From Enhygromyxa salina (lineage in GTDB: Bacteria; Myxococcota_A; Polyangia; Nannocystales; Nannocystaceae), in NCBI RefSeq assembly GCF_002994635.1, contig NZ_PVNL01000013.1, positions 62,001-126,000 on the forward strand: DNA of 64,000 nucleotides. The letters run 5' to 3'. The translations under genes and the position numbers were made by a program. Within the stretch, counting starts at the first letter, position 1. Each line of letters starts with the position of its first letter. Shown in pieces: positions 40,585-49,088 of the stretch. The notes beneath the pieces were generated by a model. That model was given only the letters and a program-made list of their open reading frames with translations. It was not told where the DNA came from and searched no databases.

Positions 40585-42207
40585 TCACCAGTTGGGCAGA
40601 TCTTCGATGATCGTCGCCGACGCCCGCAGCGCCAGCGCGACGATCGTCAGTGTCGGGTTGGCGGTGCCACCGGTCGGAAAGGTCCCGCTGCCGAGCATGA
40701 ACAGATTGGGGTGTTGATGGGCACGCAGATCGGCGTCGACCACCGAGCTCGTTGGATCCGCGCCCATCCGGTAGGTGCCCATCGCGTGCCCGGCCCCGGC
40801 GTACGCCTCACCATGTTGGACCTCTGCCCCACCGAGCGCGCTGAAGATCTGGTCGTGGACGGCCCGCGCGTCGTCCATGCCCGAGCGAGTGTAGCTGTCG
40901 ACCTGGTAGCTGATCCGCGGACGCGGGAGCCCAAACGCGTCGAGCCTGTCGAAGTCGGGGACGACACGATTGTTGGGATCAGGCAGCTGCTCGGCCATGC
41001 TCGACAGGCGCAACTCCCTCGAGCAGCGCGCGGCGAGGGCCGTGGCGAGGGCCGGACCGCGCAGACCTCGTGCGAGCAGCTCGGGCACACGCTGGGCCGG
41101 GCTGCCCACCGGCCAGGTCCAGCCGTCATTGCCAAACTCGACACGAAAGCCGGCCCGGGTGTCGCGGCTGGCCAAGGTCCGGGTCCCGTCGATCCCGGCG
41201 GTCGAGAGGGGGCCGCGGTACTGGCCGAGCGGCCGGTCGACGACGGCCCAGCTCAGCTGGATCGGGTGGTCCATGAGGTTGCGGCCGACCTGGTCGCTGT
41301 GGTTGGCGACGCCCTCGGGCAGCGCGTCGGTTCGTGACATGAGCAGGAGCTTGGGTGTCTCGATCGCGTGGGCAGCGAGCACGTAGAGCCGGCCGGTGGC
41401 GACCAATTCGGCGCCGTCGGGGCGCCGGGCGTGGATCGCCGCGACCTCGCCCTGGGTGTCGACCTCGATCCGGTAGGCGACCGCGTTCTCGATGATCTCG
41501 ACGCCAGCGGCCTCGGCCTTGGCGACGTGCACCGAGGCGTCATAGCGGGCGACGATCGGACACAGCGGGATGCACGAGCTGGCGCCGCAGCAAGCTGGCC
41601 GGCCGTCGTAGTCGGTGGTGTTGCGAGCCTGGGCATTGATCGTGACCTCGTGCTCGAGGGCGCCGATCGCCGCTTTGATCTCCAGGTCCGAATAGGACAG
41701 CGGGATCGGCTTCATCGGATAGGGGGCGCCGCGCCACGACCCCAAATCGCCCTCCCCGGCAACGCCGAGCTCGCGCTCGGCCTCGATGTACCAGGGCTCG
41801 AGCTCGTCGTAGCCAATTGGCCAGTCTCTGCCCACGCCGAATTGGCTAAATAGCGTGAAGTCGCAGGGCAGCAGGCGGATCGTCATGCCCAGCCAGTGCC
41901 AGGTCGTGCCCCCGACCACGCGCAGGTAGGCGCTCTTGAACAGATCGGCCCCGTCTTGCACGTAGTAGACGTCCGCGCCGACGTCGGTGGTCGTGGGGTA
42001 CGACGCGTGCTCGGCCATGGGGAACGGCGACTCGGGGATCTTGACCAGCGCGCTCCGGTAGGTCTGCAATGCCTGCGCCCGATCGACTCGTGGGCCCGCA
42101 TCGAGGACGATGACGCTGACGCCGGCCTGCGCGAGTCTATGGGCGGTGGTCATACCGGCGATGCCAGCTCCGACGATGATCACGTCTGCGCTTCGTTGTT
42201 CAGCCAT
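40585..42207 (-). CDS. GMC-family FAD dehydrogenase, large subunit
   Basis: I start at ATG 42207 (MAEQRSADVIIVGAGIAGMT), 2 bp after the stop of the small-subunit gene; 540 residues. FAD-binding GAGIAGMTTAHRLAQAGVSV and VLDAGP lie at the N-terminus. The C-terminal GMC block contains HAMGTYRMGADPTSSVVDAD and LFMLGSGTFPTGGTANPTLT, with the active-site His in GHAMGT. This is the gluconate 2-dehydrogenase/sorbitol dehydrogenase-like branch, which passes electrons to a quinone or cytochrome rather than to oxygen. A Cys-rich cluster CCGASSCIPLCP lies near residue 210, as in fructose/gluconate dehydrogenase flavoproteins. Confidence 0.85.
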   Translation of the reverse strand: MAEQRSADVIIVGAGIAGMTTAHRLAQAGVSVIVLDAGPRVDRAQALQTYRSALVKIPESPFPMAEHASYPTTTDVGADVYYVQDGADLFKSAYLRVVGGTTWHWLGMTIRLLPCDFTLFSQFGVGRDWPIGYDELEPWYIEAERELGVAGEGDLGSWRGAPYPMKPIPLSYSDLEIKAAIGALEHEVTINAQARNTTDYDGRPACCGASSCIPLCPIVARYDASVHVAKAEAAGVEIIENAVAYRIEVDTQGEVAAIHARRPDGAELVATGRLYVLAAHAIETPKLLLMSRTDALPEGVANHSDQVGRNLMDHPIQLSWAVVDRPLGQYRGPLSTAGIDGTRTLASRDTRAGFRVEFGNDGWTWPVGSPAQRVPELLARGLRGPALATALAARCSRELRLSSMAEQLPDPNNRVVPDFDRLDAFGLPRPRISYQVDSYTRSGMDDARAVHDQIFSALGGAEVQHGEAYAGAGHAMGTYRMGADPTSSVVDADLRAHQHPNLFMLGSGTFPTGGTANPTLTIVALALRASATIIEDLPNW

Positions 42208-42209
42208 GG

Positions 42210-42746
42210 TCAGATCCCTGGGGCCAGGGCCCAATATCCGAGGGCGCCGCCGCACACGCTCGGCGGACGGGTGTAGCTCAGGGCCCGCCAGCTCAGGGCC
42301 TCGAGGTGGGTGGCGACCAGCGGCTCGCCGGAGTCCGCTGCGATGTAGACCCCCGAGTACCAGATCATGGTGATGCTATCGGCGATCGTCGCTTCGACCT
42401 CGCGCTCGAACACTCCAGCAGCCTCGAGCTGCGCGAAGCTCGAGGGGGGATCGGTGTAGAACCCGGCGGCCTCATAGAGTCGCGCGAGCGCAGCGCTGTG
42501 ATCGGGGTCGGCCTCGATGCTGCTGAGGTAGAGCTCAGCGAGGGCCTCGTCGAGATCGTCAAAGCCGGTGAGCAGCACAGACAGCAGATAGAACCGCTCG
42601 GAGGCGCTGTAGCCACGATCCTCGTCCTGCTCACGGCAGGCCGAGATCGGCATCAGCGAGAGAATCGCCAAATTCGACACACCAGCGACGAAGCGTCGCC
42701 GTGCGAGCGACGATTCTGGGGCCTCGAAGTGTGGAGCGGCGGCCAT
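42210..42746 (-). CDS. Small subunit of the GMC dehydrogenase (FAD-SLDH / gluconate 2-dehydrogenase subunit 3-like), Tat-exported
   Basis: ATG 42746 gives 178 residues; ATG 42800 is an alternative. The N-terminus has a twin-arginine-like SLARRRFVAGVSNLAIL followed by a Cys. The helical body contains SITMIWYSGVYI and the C-terminal HLEALSWRALSYTRPPSVCG with GALGYWALAPG, matching the small subunit of membrane-bound sorbitol/gluconate dehydrogenases. This chaperones the flavoprotein through the Tat pathway. The 2-bp spacing to the large subunit fits a two-gene operon. No cytochrome subunit is adjacent. Confidence 0.75.
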   Translation of the reverse strand: MAAAPHFEAPESSLARRRFVAGVSNLAILSLMPISACREQDEDRGYSASERFYLLSVLLTGFDDLDEALAELYLSSIEADPDHSAALARLYEAAGFYTDPPSSFAQLEAAGVFEREVEATIADSITMIWYSGVYIAADSGEPLVATHLEALSWRALSYTRPPSVCGGALGYWALAPGI

Positions 42747-42849
42747 ACAGCTACGGTCGTGACCTGAGCATGGTCTGACTCGAGCGTCCGTCCACGCCAC
42801 GACTGGAGCGATCGCTGCGGCAGTTCCTGCGCGAGAAGCCCAACAGCGC

Positions 42850-44442
42850 TCACCCGTCGCCCAACAGCAAGTCCGCCGCGCGGTAGCCGATCAGCATGCT
42901 CGGTCCGTTGAGCGCCGAGACCGGCACGACCGGCATGACCGAGGCATCCGCGATCCGCAGCCCCTCGACCCCACGCACCCGCAGCCGCTCATCGACGACG
43001 CCACGATCGCTGGTGCGCATCGCGGCCGTCCCCGCGAAGTGATAGGTCGTCATCGCGTTGGCGCGCACGAAGCCCTCGAGCAGCTTGGTCGAGCGCGCCC
43101 ACCTGCCCGGAAACAGCTCGGTCGCGCCCCAGTCGCGCAACGCCTGGGCCCCCGTGACCCGCCGGGCCAGCTCGACACCCTTGACCAATGTCGTGAGATC
43201 CTCGGGATCACTAAAATAGGCCGGATCGATCAACGCTGGATCGCTGGCCCGCGGCCCCCCAAGCTTGACGGTGCCGCGGCTCTTGGGCTTGCCAAGGATC
43301 ACGATCATGCCATACAGCTGGGCCACCACACGCTGCAGTCGCTTGCTCCGAAACGCCAGCGACACGCCATTGCGCACGCCCTGGGCCAGCGGCGGCCGCT
43401 CGCGCAGCGCGGGCGGCAACACCAGCGTCGGCAACATTCGCATCATCATCTCGCGCAGGCTCGAGCGCGCCGGGTAGAACACATAGCAAGTGTCGGGCTG
43501 GTTCGGGCGAAGGTCGCTGGCTGAGTTGGCCCGGTGAAACCCGTAGAGCTGCGGATACTTGGCGTCGACGTCACGACGGCCGCGATAGAACAGCGCGACG
43601 TTCGGGTGATCTTGAAAGTTCTCACCGAGCGCGGGCTGATGAAACCGAACGTCGATCCCGTGGCGGCGCAGCTGCGCGCCTGGGCCGATCCCCGACAGCA
43701 TCAAGAGCTTGGGGGTCTCGACGGCGCCTGCACACATCACGACCTCCTTGCCAACCGCGACGCACTGGCGGCTGCCGCCAACGCTGTACTCCACCGCCGA
43801 CGCACGGCCTTCGCTGTCGATCACGATCCGCTCGACCACCGCGTTCGTGTGAACCTGCAAGTTGGGCCGGTCCAGCGCTGGCTGCAAGAACGCCACATAG
43901 GAGCTGCGCCGCTGCTCGCCCCGGTAGTTCATCCACTCGTAGCCCAGCACGCCGTCGAGGTCGCCATTGTTGAGATCCGTCGCGCGCGTGAACCCGGCCT
44001 CGACCGCGGCCTCGATGCACGCCTGCGTGAACTCGGTGGGGTCGCGGCGGTGTGGATCGAGCACCCGCTCGAGCCCTTCGTAGGCCGACTCGAGCGCGGA
44101 CCAGCGCCAGCTCGGCAGCTGCCAGTCGTCGAAGTCCGAGACCGAGCTGCGCAGGTAGACCATGGCGTTGATCGCCCCGCTGCCACCCAGCCCGCGGCCG
44201 CTGCCCACGAACATCGACTTGTTCATGCACTGAGGCTGCGGCGTCGTGTATTTGGGCCACATCACCCGGTCGTTGATGAACGCCTGCTTGTAGCCGTCGA
44301 CGGTCAGGGTCTCGGGGTTCTGCTCGCCGCGGTCACCACACTCGAGCAGCAGCACCCGCGCGTCGCTCTCCGTGGCCAGGCGGGCCGCGACCACGCAGCC
44401 GGACGATCCACCACCCACAATGACGTAGTCGTAGCTGCGCAT
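42850..44442 (-). CDS. GMC oxidoreductase, choline-dehydrogenase-like
   Basis: ATG 44442 (MRSYDYVIVGGGSSGCVVAA) gives 530 residues; ATG 44502 is in frame but adds a non-conserved leader. It has the FAD motif VGGGSSGCVVAARL...VLLLECGD, the GMC signatures GSGRGLGGSGAINAMVYLRS and GAVETPKLLMLSGIGP, and the C-terminal AMTTYHFAGTAAM (catalytic His) followed by VSALNGPSMLIGYRAADLLL (conserved Asn). This is the choline/glucose-methanol-choline family; the substrate alcohol is unknown. It is not closely similar to the neighbouring GMC protein. Confidence 0.87.
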   Translation of the reverse strand: MRSYDYVIVGGGSSGCVVAARLATESDARVLLLECGDRGEQNPETLTVDGYKQAFINDRVMWPKYTTPQPQCMNKSMFVGSGRGLGGSGAINAMVYLRSSVSDFDDWQLPSWRWSALESAYEGLERVLDPHRRDPTEFTQACIEAAVEAGFTRATDLNNGDLDGVLGYEWMNYRGEQRRSSYVAFLQPALDRPNLQVHTNAVVERIVIDSEGRASAVEYSVGGSRQCVAVGKEVVMCAGAVETPKLLMLSGIGPGAQLRRHGIDVRFHQPALGENFQDHPNVALFYRGRRDVDAKYPQLYGFHRANSASDLRPNQPDTCYVFYPARSSLREMMMRMLPTLVLPPALRERPPLAQGVRNGVSLAFRSKRLQRVVAQLYGMIVILGKPKSRGTVKLGGPRASDPALIDPAYFSDPEDLTTLVKGVELARRVTGAQALRDWGATELFPGRWARSTKLLEGFVRANAMTTYHFAGTAAMRTSDRGVVDERLRVRGVEGLRIADASVMPVVPVSALNGPSMLIGYRAADLLLGDG

Positions 44443-44520
44443 CCGAGCGATGGTCGTGAGCCCATCTCGCGGGGTCAAGCCACCCGACGCCGCGGTGTGC
44501 ATGGCATCACGCCCTGTCGA

Positions 44521-45381
44521 TCAGAACCGGCCCGAGATCGACAAGCCGCCGCCGCCTTTCATCGCCATCGTCCCGGGCAGCACATAGCCCGTCCGCTCCC
44601 AGGTCTTGAACTTCGAGCGCCTGAACATGCCGCCCGCGAGCAGTCCCACACCCACGAGCGAGAGGCTGCCCAGCAGCGCCGTTGGGGCCCACTGGCGGAT
44701 CGCGTCGCCCGGCCGCTCGATCGCGACCTGCGCGGTGTAGACAGCGGGCGCTGCGAAGCCGACGGCAAGCACGGCGCCACCGACCATCATGCCTGTGCCC
44801 GTGTCGGGCGGGTTCAGCTGGTTGCGGCTGGCCCAGCTACGGTACTTCTTGCTCGCTCGGCTGCCGTGGACCAGCATCGCTACGCTGAACAGGCCGAGTG
44901 GGATCGCCGACGCACCGATCACCACCGCGCGCTTGCGATCGACCTCGAACCAGCCGGGGCCGGCCATCGCGGTGACGGCCATCGCAAAGCTCCCCACCAT
45001 GCTCACGCTGCCGATCGCGATCATGCCCGTGCCTGCGTTGGGGCGCTTGGTGTCGACCAGGCGGGGACCGAAGTCGAGCGGCGGGTCGAGCGGCGGATCG
45101 ATGGTCGGCGCGGGCGGTGTCTCGGGCTCCGCCTCGAGCTCAGTGGACTCGTCATCCGCGTCATCCGTGTGCTCGCTGTCCGCGATCTTCAGCGCATGGG
45201 GCCCCTCCACCTGTGGGTCACCCTCGGGCGGCGCCACGATGAAGTGGCCGTCGCTCGGGCTCAGCTCCGCGCTGGGGTTGGGCGACCCCGCCCAGGCGCG
45301 GCCGAGCGGTGCAGTGGCCAGCCCAAGCGCGACCGCGAGCGCCACGAGGCGCGCGCTGTAGTCATGCTTCAATCCAATCAT
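44521..45381 (-). CDS. Exported multi-TM protein (paralogue B)
   Basis: ATG 45381 starts MIGLKHDYSARLVALAVALG, a signal peptide; 286 residues. An acidic/proline linker (about 30-105) is followed by four hydrophobic segments (TGMIAIGSVSMVGSFAMAVT, VVIGASAIPLGLFSVAMLV, GTGMMVGGAVLAVGFAAPAV, TALLGSLSLVGVGLLAGGMF) and the end GGLSISGRF, mirroring paralogue A at 38504-39436. Its first 20 codons and 5' untranslated region are duplicated at 47243-47426. Confidence 0.65.
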   Translation of the reverse strand: MIGLKHDYSARLVALAVALGLATAPLGRAWAGSPNPSAELSPSDGHFIVAPPEGDPQVEGPHALKIADSEHTDDADDESTELEAEPETPPAPTIDPPLDPPLDFGPRLVDTKRPNAGTGMIAIGSVSMVGSFAMAVTAMAGPGWFEVDRKRAVVIGASAIPLGLFSVAMLVHGSRASKKYRSWASRNQLNPPDTGTGMMVGGAVLAVGFAAPAVYTAQVAIERPGDAIRQWAPTALLGSLSLVGVGLLAGGMFRRSKFKTWERTGYVLPGTMAMKGGGGLSISGRF

Positions 45382-45504
45382 GCCGTGGTGGTCGCCCGCG
45401 GCCGAAATCGGTTCAAACCACGACCTGGCGCCCGCGTGTGCGGGCGCAGATCCAGAGATCGTCAGCCAAATGAATATCTGGACTCGGCTTGGATCAGGCT
45501 GCGG
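45321..45504 (-). repeat. Duplicated 184-bp 5' region, copy 1 (attached to an intact gene)
   Basis: 45321-45504 matches 47243-47426 with about 90% identity. It includes the first 20 codons of the multi-TM gene, the start codon, the 5' leader and a perfect hairpin GCGCCCGC-GTGT-GCGGGCGC at 45428-45447. Confidence 0.9.
45428..45447 (-). promoter_or_regulatory. Perfect hairpin in the 5' leader
   Basis: GCGCCCGC - GTGT - GCGGGCGC is an 8-bp G:C stem 47 bp upstream of ATG 45381. It is preserved exactly in the duplicated leader (47350-47369) although surrounding bases differ, so it may be an operator or leader RNA structure. Confidence 0.5.
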
Positions 45505-45844
45505 CGACCGTGACGCGATTGCCCAGGTCCTCGCCACCGTTCGGCTCGGACCGAGGCCACCACCACGGCCGAGGCCGCCGCTCCTGGCCAGCTCGAGCTG
45601 AAGTTCGCAGCCTGAGCGCCGCGATCCCAACAGGTTGCGTTGGCTTCGCCATGTCTCGAACCGTGAGCTCGACCAGGTGAGACGCGAAGTTGCTCATGGA
45701 GGCCGACATCGAGTCCGATCCGAACGAGTCCTGGACCGCCTTTGCGTGAATGATGTAGAGGGCCAAGTGCCCTCGGCCGGTCGACGGATGGGGGGTCCGT
45801 CGGCCCGGCGATTTTTCCGTAGACGACCCTCGTATACTCGCAAG
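45505..45844. other. Intergenic region upstream of the HExxH lipoprotein
   Basis: No convincing gene. A minus-strand frame (LALYIIHAKAVQDSFGSDSM, SASMSNFASHLVEL) is free of stops but has no recognisable domain or ribosome site. The promoter for the plus-strand gene at 45845 must lie here; CGATTTTTCCGTAGACGACC (45810-45829) is locally AT-richer. Confidence 0.4.
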
Positions 45845-46582
45845 ATGAGCCGAAGCAACTCGTTCATCGCCGGCCCGCTGTGTTTCGCGGCTACCCTCGT
45901 GATCACCAGCGGCTGCGTCAGCGCAAAGAAGTACGAGGCGCTCGAGGCCGACCTCGGCAAGGCCCAGGGCGAGCTGAGCGCGGCCCGTGGCGAGATCATC
46001 ACGCTGCTCGGTGCCCATGGTTGCGCGCCACGGCTGCCTTTGTCGGCCTTCCTTCCGGAGTGGCCGGACCCCGCCATCCGCGACGCCTTCTACACCGCTT
46101 TCCAGCGCGCGGAGGTGGCCATCGACGCGCTGCGCCCCGGCGACCGCATCCGCCCCACGCTCGTCCGCGGGTCCGGCGTCGCGCTCTGGCACGTGAGCGG
46201 GGTCATCGAGATCCCCGTCCAGAGCGACGACATTGGGGTGGTCTATCACGAGGCGTTCCACGGGGCCTTCCACGGCAGCGCGCTGCATCGTGGCGACAAT
46301 GAGCGATGGGGAGAGGGGTTGTGCGACACGTTCCGCTACTTCATGGAGGAGCGCTACCACTCCACGACGCCCTCGCCCTGGTTGGTTCAGGCACGGAAGG
46401 CTCTCGCCGAGCCGGACGTCTTGCGCAGCGACAGCGAGACCGTCATCCGTCGCTACGTGTTGCCGATGGTGCTCATCGTCAAGCACGTCGACACGGACTA
46501 CGCGACCTTTGCGGCCAGCTGGCGCCGATGGCAGGACGAGCCACCCGATCTGTCCAAGCTGTTCGGCTACACGCCGCCCTGA
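45845..46582 (+). CDS. Lipoprotein with HExxH metalloprotease-like motif
   Basis: ATG 45845 gives 245 residues with lipobox ITSGC. A short coiled coil (KKYEALEADLGKAQGELSAA) follows, as in Lpp-type anchors, then a globular domain containing VVYHEAFHGAFH, an HExxH zinc motif (His135, Glu136, His139), with WGEGLCDTFRYFME downstream offering a third acidic ligand as in gluzincins. The C-terminus (about 190-245) is helical. The peptidase family is not recognised. A serpin and other protease genes lie nearby. Confidence 0.6.
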   Translation: MSRSNSFIAGPLCFAATLVITSGCVSAKKYEALEADLGKAQGELSAARGEIITLLGAHGCAPRLPLSAFLPEWPDPAIRDAFYTAFQRAEVAIDALRPGDRIRPTLVRGSGVALWHVSGVIEIPVQSDDIGVVYHEAFHGAFHGSALHRGDNERWGEGLCDTFRYFMEERYHSTTPSPWLVQARKALAEPDVLRSDSETVIRRYVLPMVLIVKHVDTDYATFAASWRRWQDEPPDLSKLFGYTPP

Positions 46583-46590
46583 CGGTCAGA

Positions 46591-46939
46591 TCAGTGGCAA
46601 TGACTGCTGTGGCAGTGGTTCGAGCAGCAGACCAGGCCAGCGCTGCAAAACGTCCATTGTGAAGGTCACACGCGTCGCCGAGCTGCGCCGTGTTCGGGGG
46701 CGGAAAGCAGGTCAGGACCAACATGCCGTCGGCGTTGCCGATGTCACAGGTCTCCCCGGCAGCGCATGGCTCAGCGGTCCGGGGGTCACACTCGCGACCT
46801 CCGGTCCAACACGTCTCGGGGAAGCCCTAGCCTGCCCGCTGCTCTCTTGGCTGGACGTGCAGGCCGTGAGCAGTAGAGCCAAGAGACCTGCTGGACCGCT
46901 CGGCGCGAGGATGTTTTTTTGTCGGGTCACGGGGGCCAT
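46591..46939 (-). pseudogene. Frameshifted Cys-rich lipoprotein gene
   Basis: Three minus-strand frames must be joined. MAPVTRQKNI...LLALLLTACTSSQESSG (signal plus lipobox LLTAC, from ATG 46939) is followed by TCWTGGRECDP...EPCAAGETCD, IGNADGMLVLTCFPPPNTAQ and LGDACDLHNG in a second frame. CSAGLVCCSNHCHSSHCH and a stop at 46591 lie in a third. Two small indels therefore inactivated a lipoprotein with a C(x)nC disulfide domain. Confidence 0.6.
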
Positions 46940-47009
46940 GAAGAGCTCCTGCTGTTCGCAGTGAAAGCCTCTCAGAAATGCAATTAAATTGCACGTTGAG
47001 TTGTTCGGG

Positions 47010-47215
47010 CTCAGCCGATCGCGGTCGGTCGACGGTTCACCGCCAACCAGGACATCCGGCAGCAACCCAAGCCGCGCGATGGCTTGGTCGAGCCAGACGC
47101 CGGGTCGGACCCGCGAGAACCCGGTCGCGAGCACCACTCGATCAGCCCGGAGGATCGGCCCCGCTTGCGGCCACCGCTCGACGCCGCCGTGTGTCGAGAA
47201 CGGGCGCAGCCGAGT
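47010..47215 (-). pseudogene. Scrap of an FAD/NAD(P)-binding oxidoreductase
   Basis: The reading LRPFSTHGGVERWPQAG, ILRADRVVLATGFSRVRPG, then VWLDQAIARLGLLPD resembles the ATGF-containing segment of FAD/NAD(P)-binding monooxygenase-like proteins, where (I/V)VLATGF precedes a conserved R-P-G. No dinucleotide Gly-loop or other domain remains on either side. Confidence 0.45.
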
Positions 47216-47303
47216 TGCCCAATGAGTCGACCGTCCAGCTCGCCCCAAGCGCGACCGCGAGCGCCACGAGCCGCACGCTGTAGTCATGATTCAATCCAAT
47301 CAT
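47133..47303 (-). pseudogene. Decayed start of a third multi-TM paralogue
   Basis: ATG 47303 opens MIGLNHDYSVRLVALAVALG, matching paralogue B (44521-45381) for 20 codons. Similarity then stops and the frame runs into unrelated sequence, terminating at a TGA about 57 codons in (near 47133). Leader and signal peptide were duplicated without the body of the gene. Confidence 0.75.
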
Positions 47304-47426
47304 GCCGTGGTGGTCGCCCGCGGCCGAATTCGTTCAGACCACGATCAGGCGCCCGCGTGTGCGGGCGCAGATCCAGAGATCGTCAGCCAAGTGAATTTCT
47401 GGGCTCGGCTTGGACCAGGCTGCGGG
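47243..47426 (-). repeat. Duplicated 184-bp 5' region, copy 2 (attached to a dead gene)
   Basis: Corresponds to 45321-45504 with a constant offset of 1922. The leader hairpin GCGCCCGC-GTGT-GCGGGCGC is conserved at 47350-47369. Confidence 0.9.
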
Positions 47427-47460
47427 CGCAGCCTGGCCCTCACGCGGCCGCCACCGTCGC

Positions 47461-48810
47461 TCAGGGCTCGAGCACGCGGCCGAAGAACAGCACGCTCTGG
47501 GTTGGCGCGTCGCGGATCATCAAGATGAAGGGCTTGTCCGCGCGAAACACCGCGCTCGGCTCCTCGTAGTCCCCACCGTCCTCACCGATGACGATCGCCG
47601 TCGCCGCCGCAGCTTCGGTGCCCTTCTCGTCGACCTTGATCACGGTCTTGTGGAGCACGTCCGTGATCACCCCGAGCTGCGGGACAATGTCGTCAAACGA
47701 GCTCGAATCGACGAAGGGCGCGAGCATGCCGAGGTCGTCGCGCAGCACCGCGGTCAGCGGGACGTCGCTCTCGAGCTCGAAGCGCGGCACGTAGGTGTCC
47801 ACGACGGTGTACTCGAGGCTCGACAGCATGTTTGCGACTGTCGAGGGGTCCAGCGCAGCCTCGAAGCTGGTGAAGTCGTCGGGGACCACGAACACGACCT
47901 CCAGCGCCGAGCCGCGCAGCGGGGCCGCGAACGCGCTGAAGTCTTCGCCCTCGGCGTAGAGCCCGGACATCACCGGGTTGTGCATCAGGTCGACCTCGAC
48001 GGTGCTGCCGTCGAGCTTTGTGAAGGGCGCCTTGCTGGTCGCACCCTCGGTAAACTGTTGGTCCCAGGGCGCCTTGAGATACAGGGCATTGACCAGCACC
48101 ATGGTCGTATCTGGCGTGATGACGTCGTCGGGGATCAGCTCGGGGATCAGCTCGTTGGTCCGATGCGATACCCACAGGTTGATGCCGTCGCGCTCGCCCT
48201 CGGCGTTGCCCTGGAAGTCGGCGATGCGGATGCCCGTGCCGTAGTGGCGCGCGAGCAGATCGAGGTAGTCCGGCACGAGCCCGTCGCGCTGGGTCTTGTC
48301 CAACCACACCCCGTTGGCGGTCTTCAGGACGACCGGCTCGGCCATGAAGTCAGGGTCGGTCACGCCTTCGATGTTGCGCGCCGCGAGCTGCTTGTCGAGC
48401 CAGTTGTGCGCCACGTGTTGGCGCTCGTCGCCGAGCGAGAAATGCAGCGTCGACTCCATCTGCTCGCGGGCCTGGCCGACCGTGCCGCCGTAGAGCATGC
48501 CGAACGCGGCCGAGATGCTGTAGGACGAGACCGAGAAGCTCTTCCCGCTCAGATCCCCCTCGCGCAGGACGTGATAGAGGTCGAGCGCGAGCGCGAGCTG
48601 ATCATCGGCGATCGACGCGGTCTCGTCCGCAGTGAGCTGGGGGTCGACCTCACGCTCGACCTCGGACTCCGCCATCGGCCACTGGGGCTCGGCGTCACCG
48701 TTGCTCGTGTCGTCCTCGACCTCATCGCCCGTACAGGCGGTCAGGCCGGGCGCGAGCAGAAGCAGCGACAGCACGGGGGCCGCCAACCGGAGGGGAGTGT
48801 CGAGCGTCAT
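47461..48810 (-). CDS. Serpin-family protease inhibitor lipoprotein
   Basis: ATG 48810 (MTLDTPLRLAAPVLSLLLLA) gives 449 residues with lipobox LTAC. Serpin features in order: SVSSYSISAAFGMLYGGTVG (the xxSPxSIxxALxMxxxGAxG block), TANGVWLDKT, INLWVSHRTNELIPELIPDD, MVLVNALYLKAPWDQQF, VDLMHN and VPRFELESDVPL. The reactive-loop hinge EKGTEAAAATAIVI (about 394-407) is the small-residue pattern of inhibitory serpins. FRADKPFILMIRD...SVLFFGRVLEP is the C-terminal signature. The P1 bond lies in the segment after TAIVIGEDGGDYEEP. Surface anchoring suggests protection of the cell from proteases. Confidence 0.9.
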   Translation of the reverse strand: MTLDTPLRLAAPVLSLLLLAPGLTACTGDEVEDDTSNGDAEPQWPMAESEVEREVDPQLTADETASIADDQLALALDLYHVLREGDLSGKSFSVSSYSISAAFGMLYGGTVGQAREQMESTLHFSLGDERQHVAHNWLDKQLAARNIEGVTDPDFMAEPVVLKTANGVWLDKTQRDGLVPDYLDLLARHYGTGIRIADFQGNAEGERDGINLWVSHRTNELIPELIPDDVITPDTTMVLVNALYLKAPWDQQFTEGATSKAPFTKLDGSTVEVDLMHNPVMSGLYAEGEDFSAFAAPLRGSALEVVFVVPDDFTSFEAALDPSTVANMLSSLEYTVVDTYVPRFELESDVPLTAVLRDDLGMLAPFVDSSSFDDIVPQLGVITDVLHKTVIKVDEKGTEAAAATAIVIGEDGGDYEEPSAVFRADKPFILMIRDAPTQSVLFFGRVLEP

Positions 48811-49088
48811 GCCGCAGATGTGCCACGACGCGGGCGTATCGATCACGTGAGCCCAGAGCTCGCTCGCCTCGGGCGCCGCCGCCTCGGCGAGCCGTGCGTA
48901 GCTCGACGAATCGAGGGCCGGCGAGTCGGGGCTCGAGGAGGTTCTTCGGAGCCTGGATTGCGTCGAAGGCGCCAGCTGAAATGCGCCTGCGTCGGCGGCT
49001 CGTCGAACGTGCCGCTGAATTTCGTGTCGCTGACCGAGAACCTGATGATGATCGGCATGGCGGTGCGGATGCTGGCGGCCCACCGATC
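48811..49088. other. Gap between the serpin gene and marR, unassigned
   Basis: A plus-strand piece about 49010-49075 (NVPLNFVSLTENLMMIGMAV) is hydrophobic and looks like the end of a membrane-protein gene cut by rearrangement. Its base composition fits the transferred marR/GST block rather than the host genes. Nothing else is recognised. Confidence 0.35.

Noticed and set aside
43534-45513. 659-residue plus-strand frame opposite the GMC oxidoreductase and multi-TM genes
   Set aside because: Shadow composition and no recognisable domain; both minus-strand genes are well supported.
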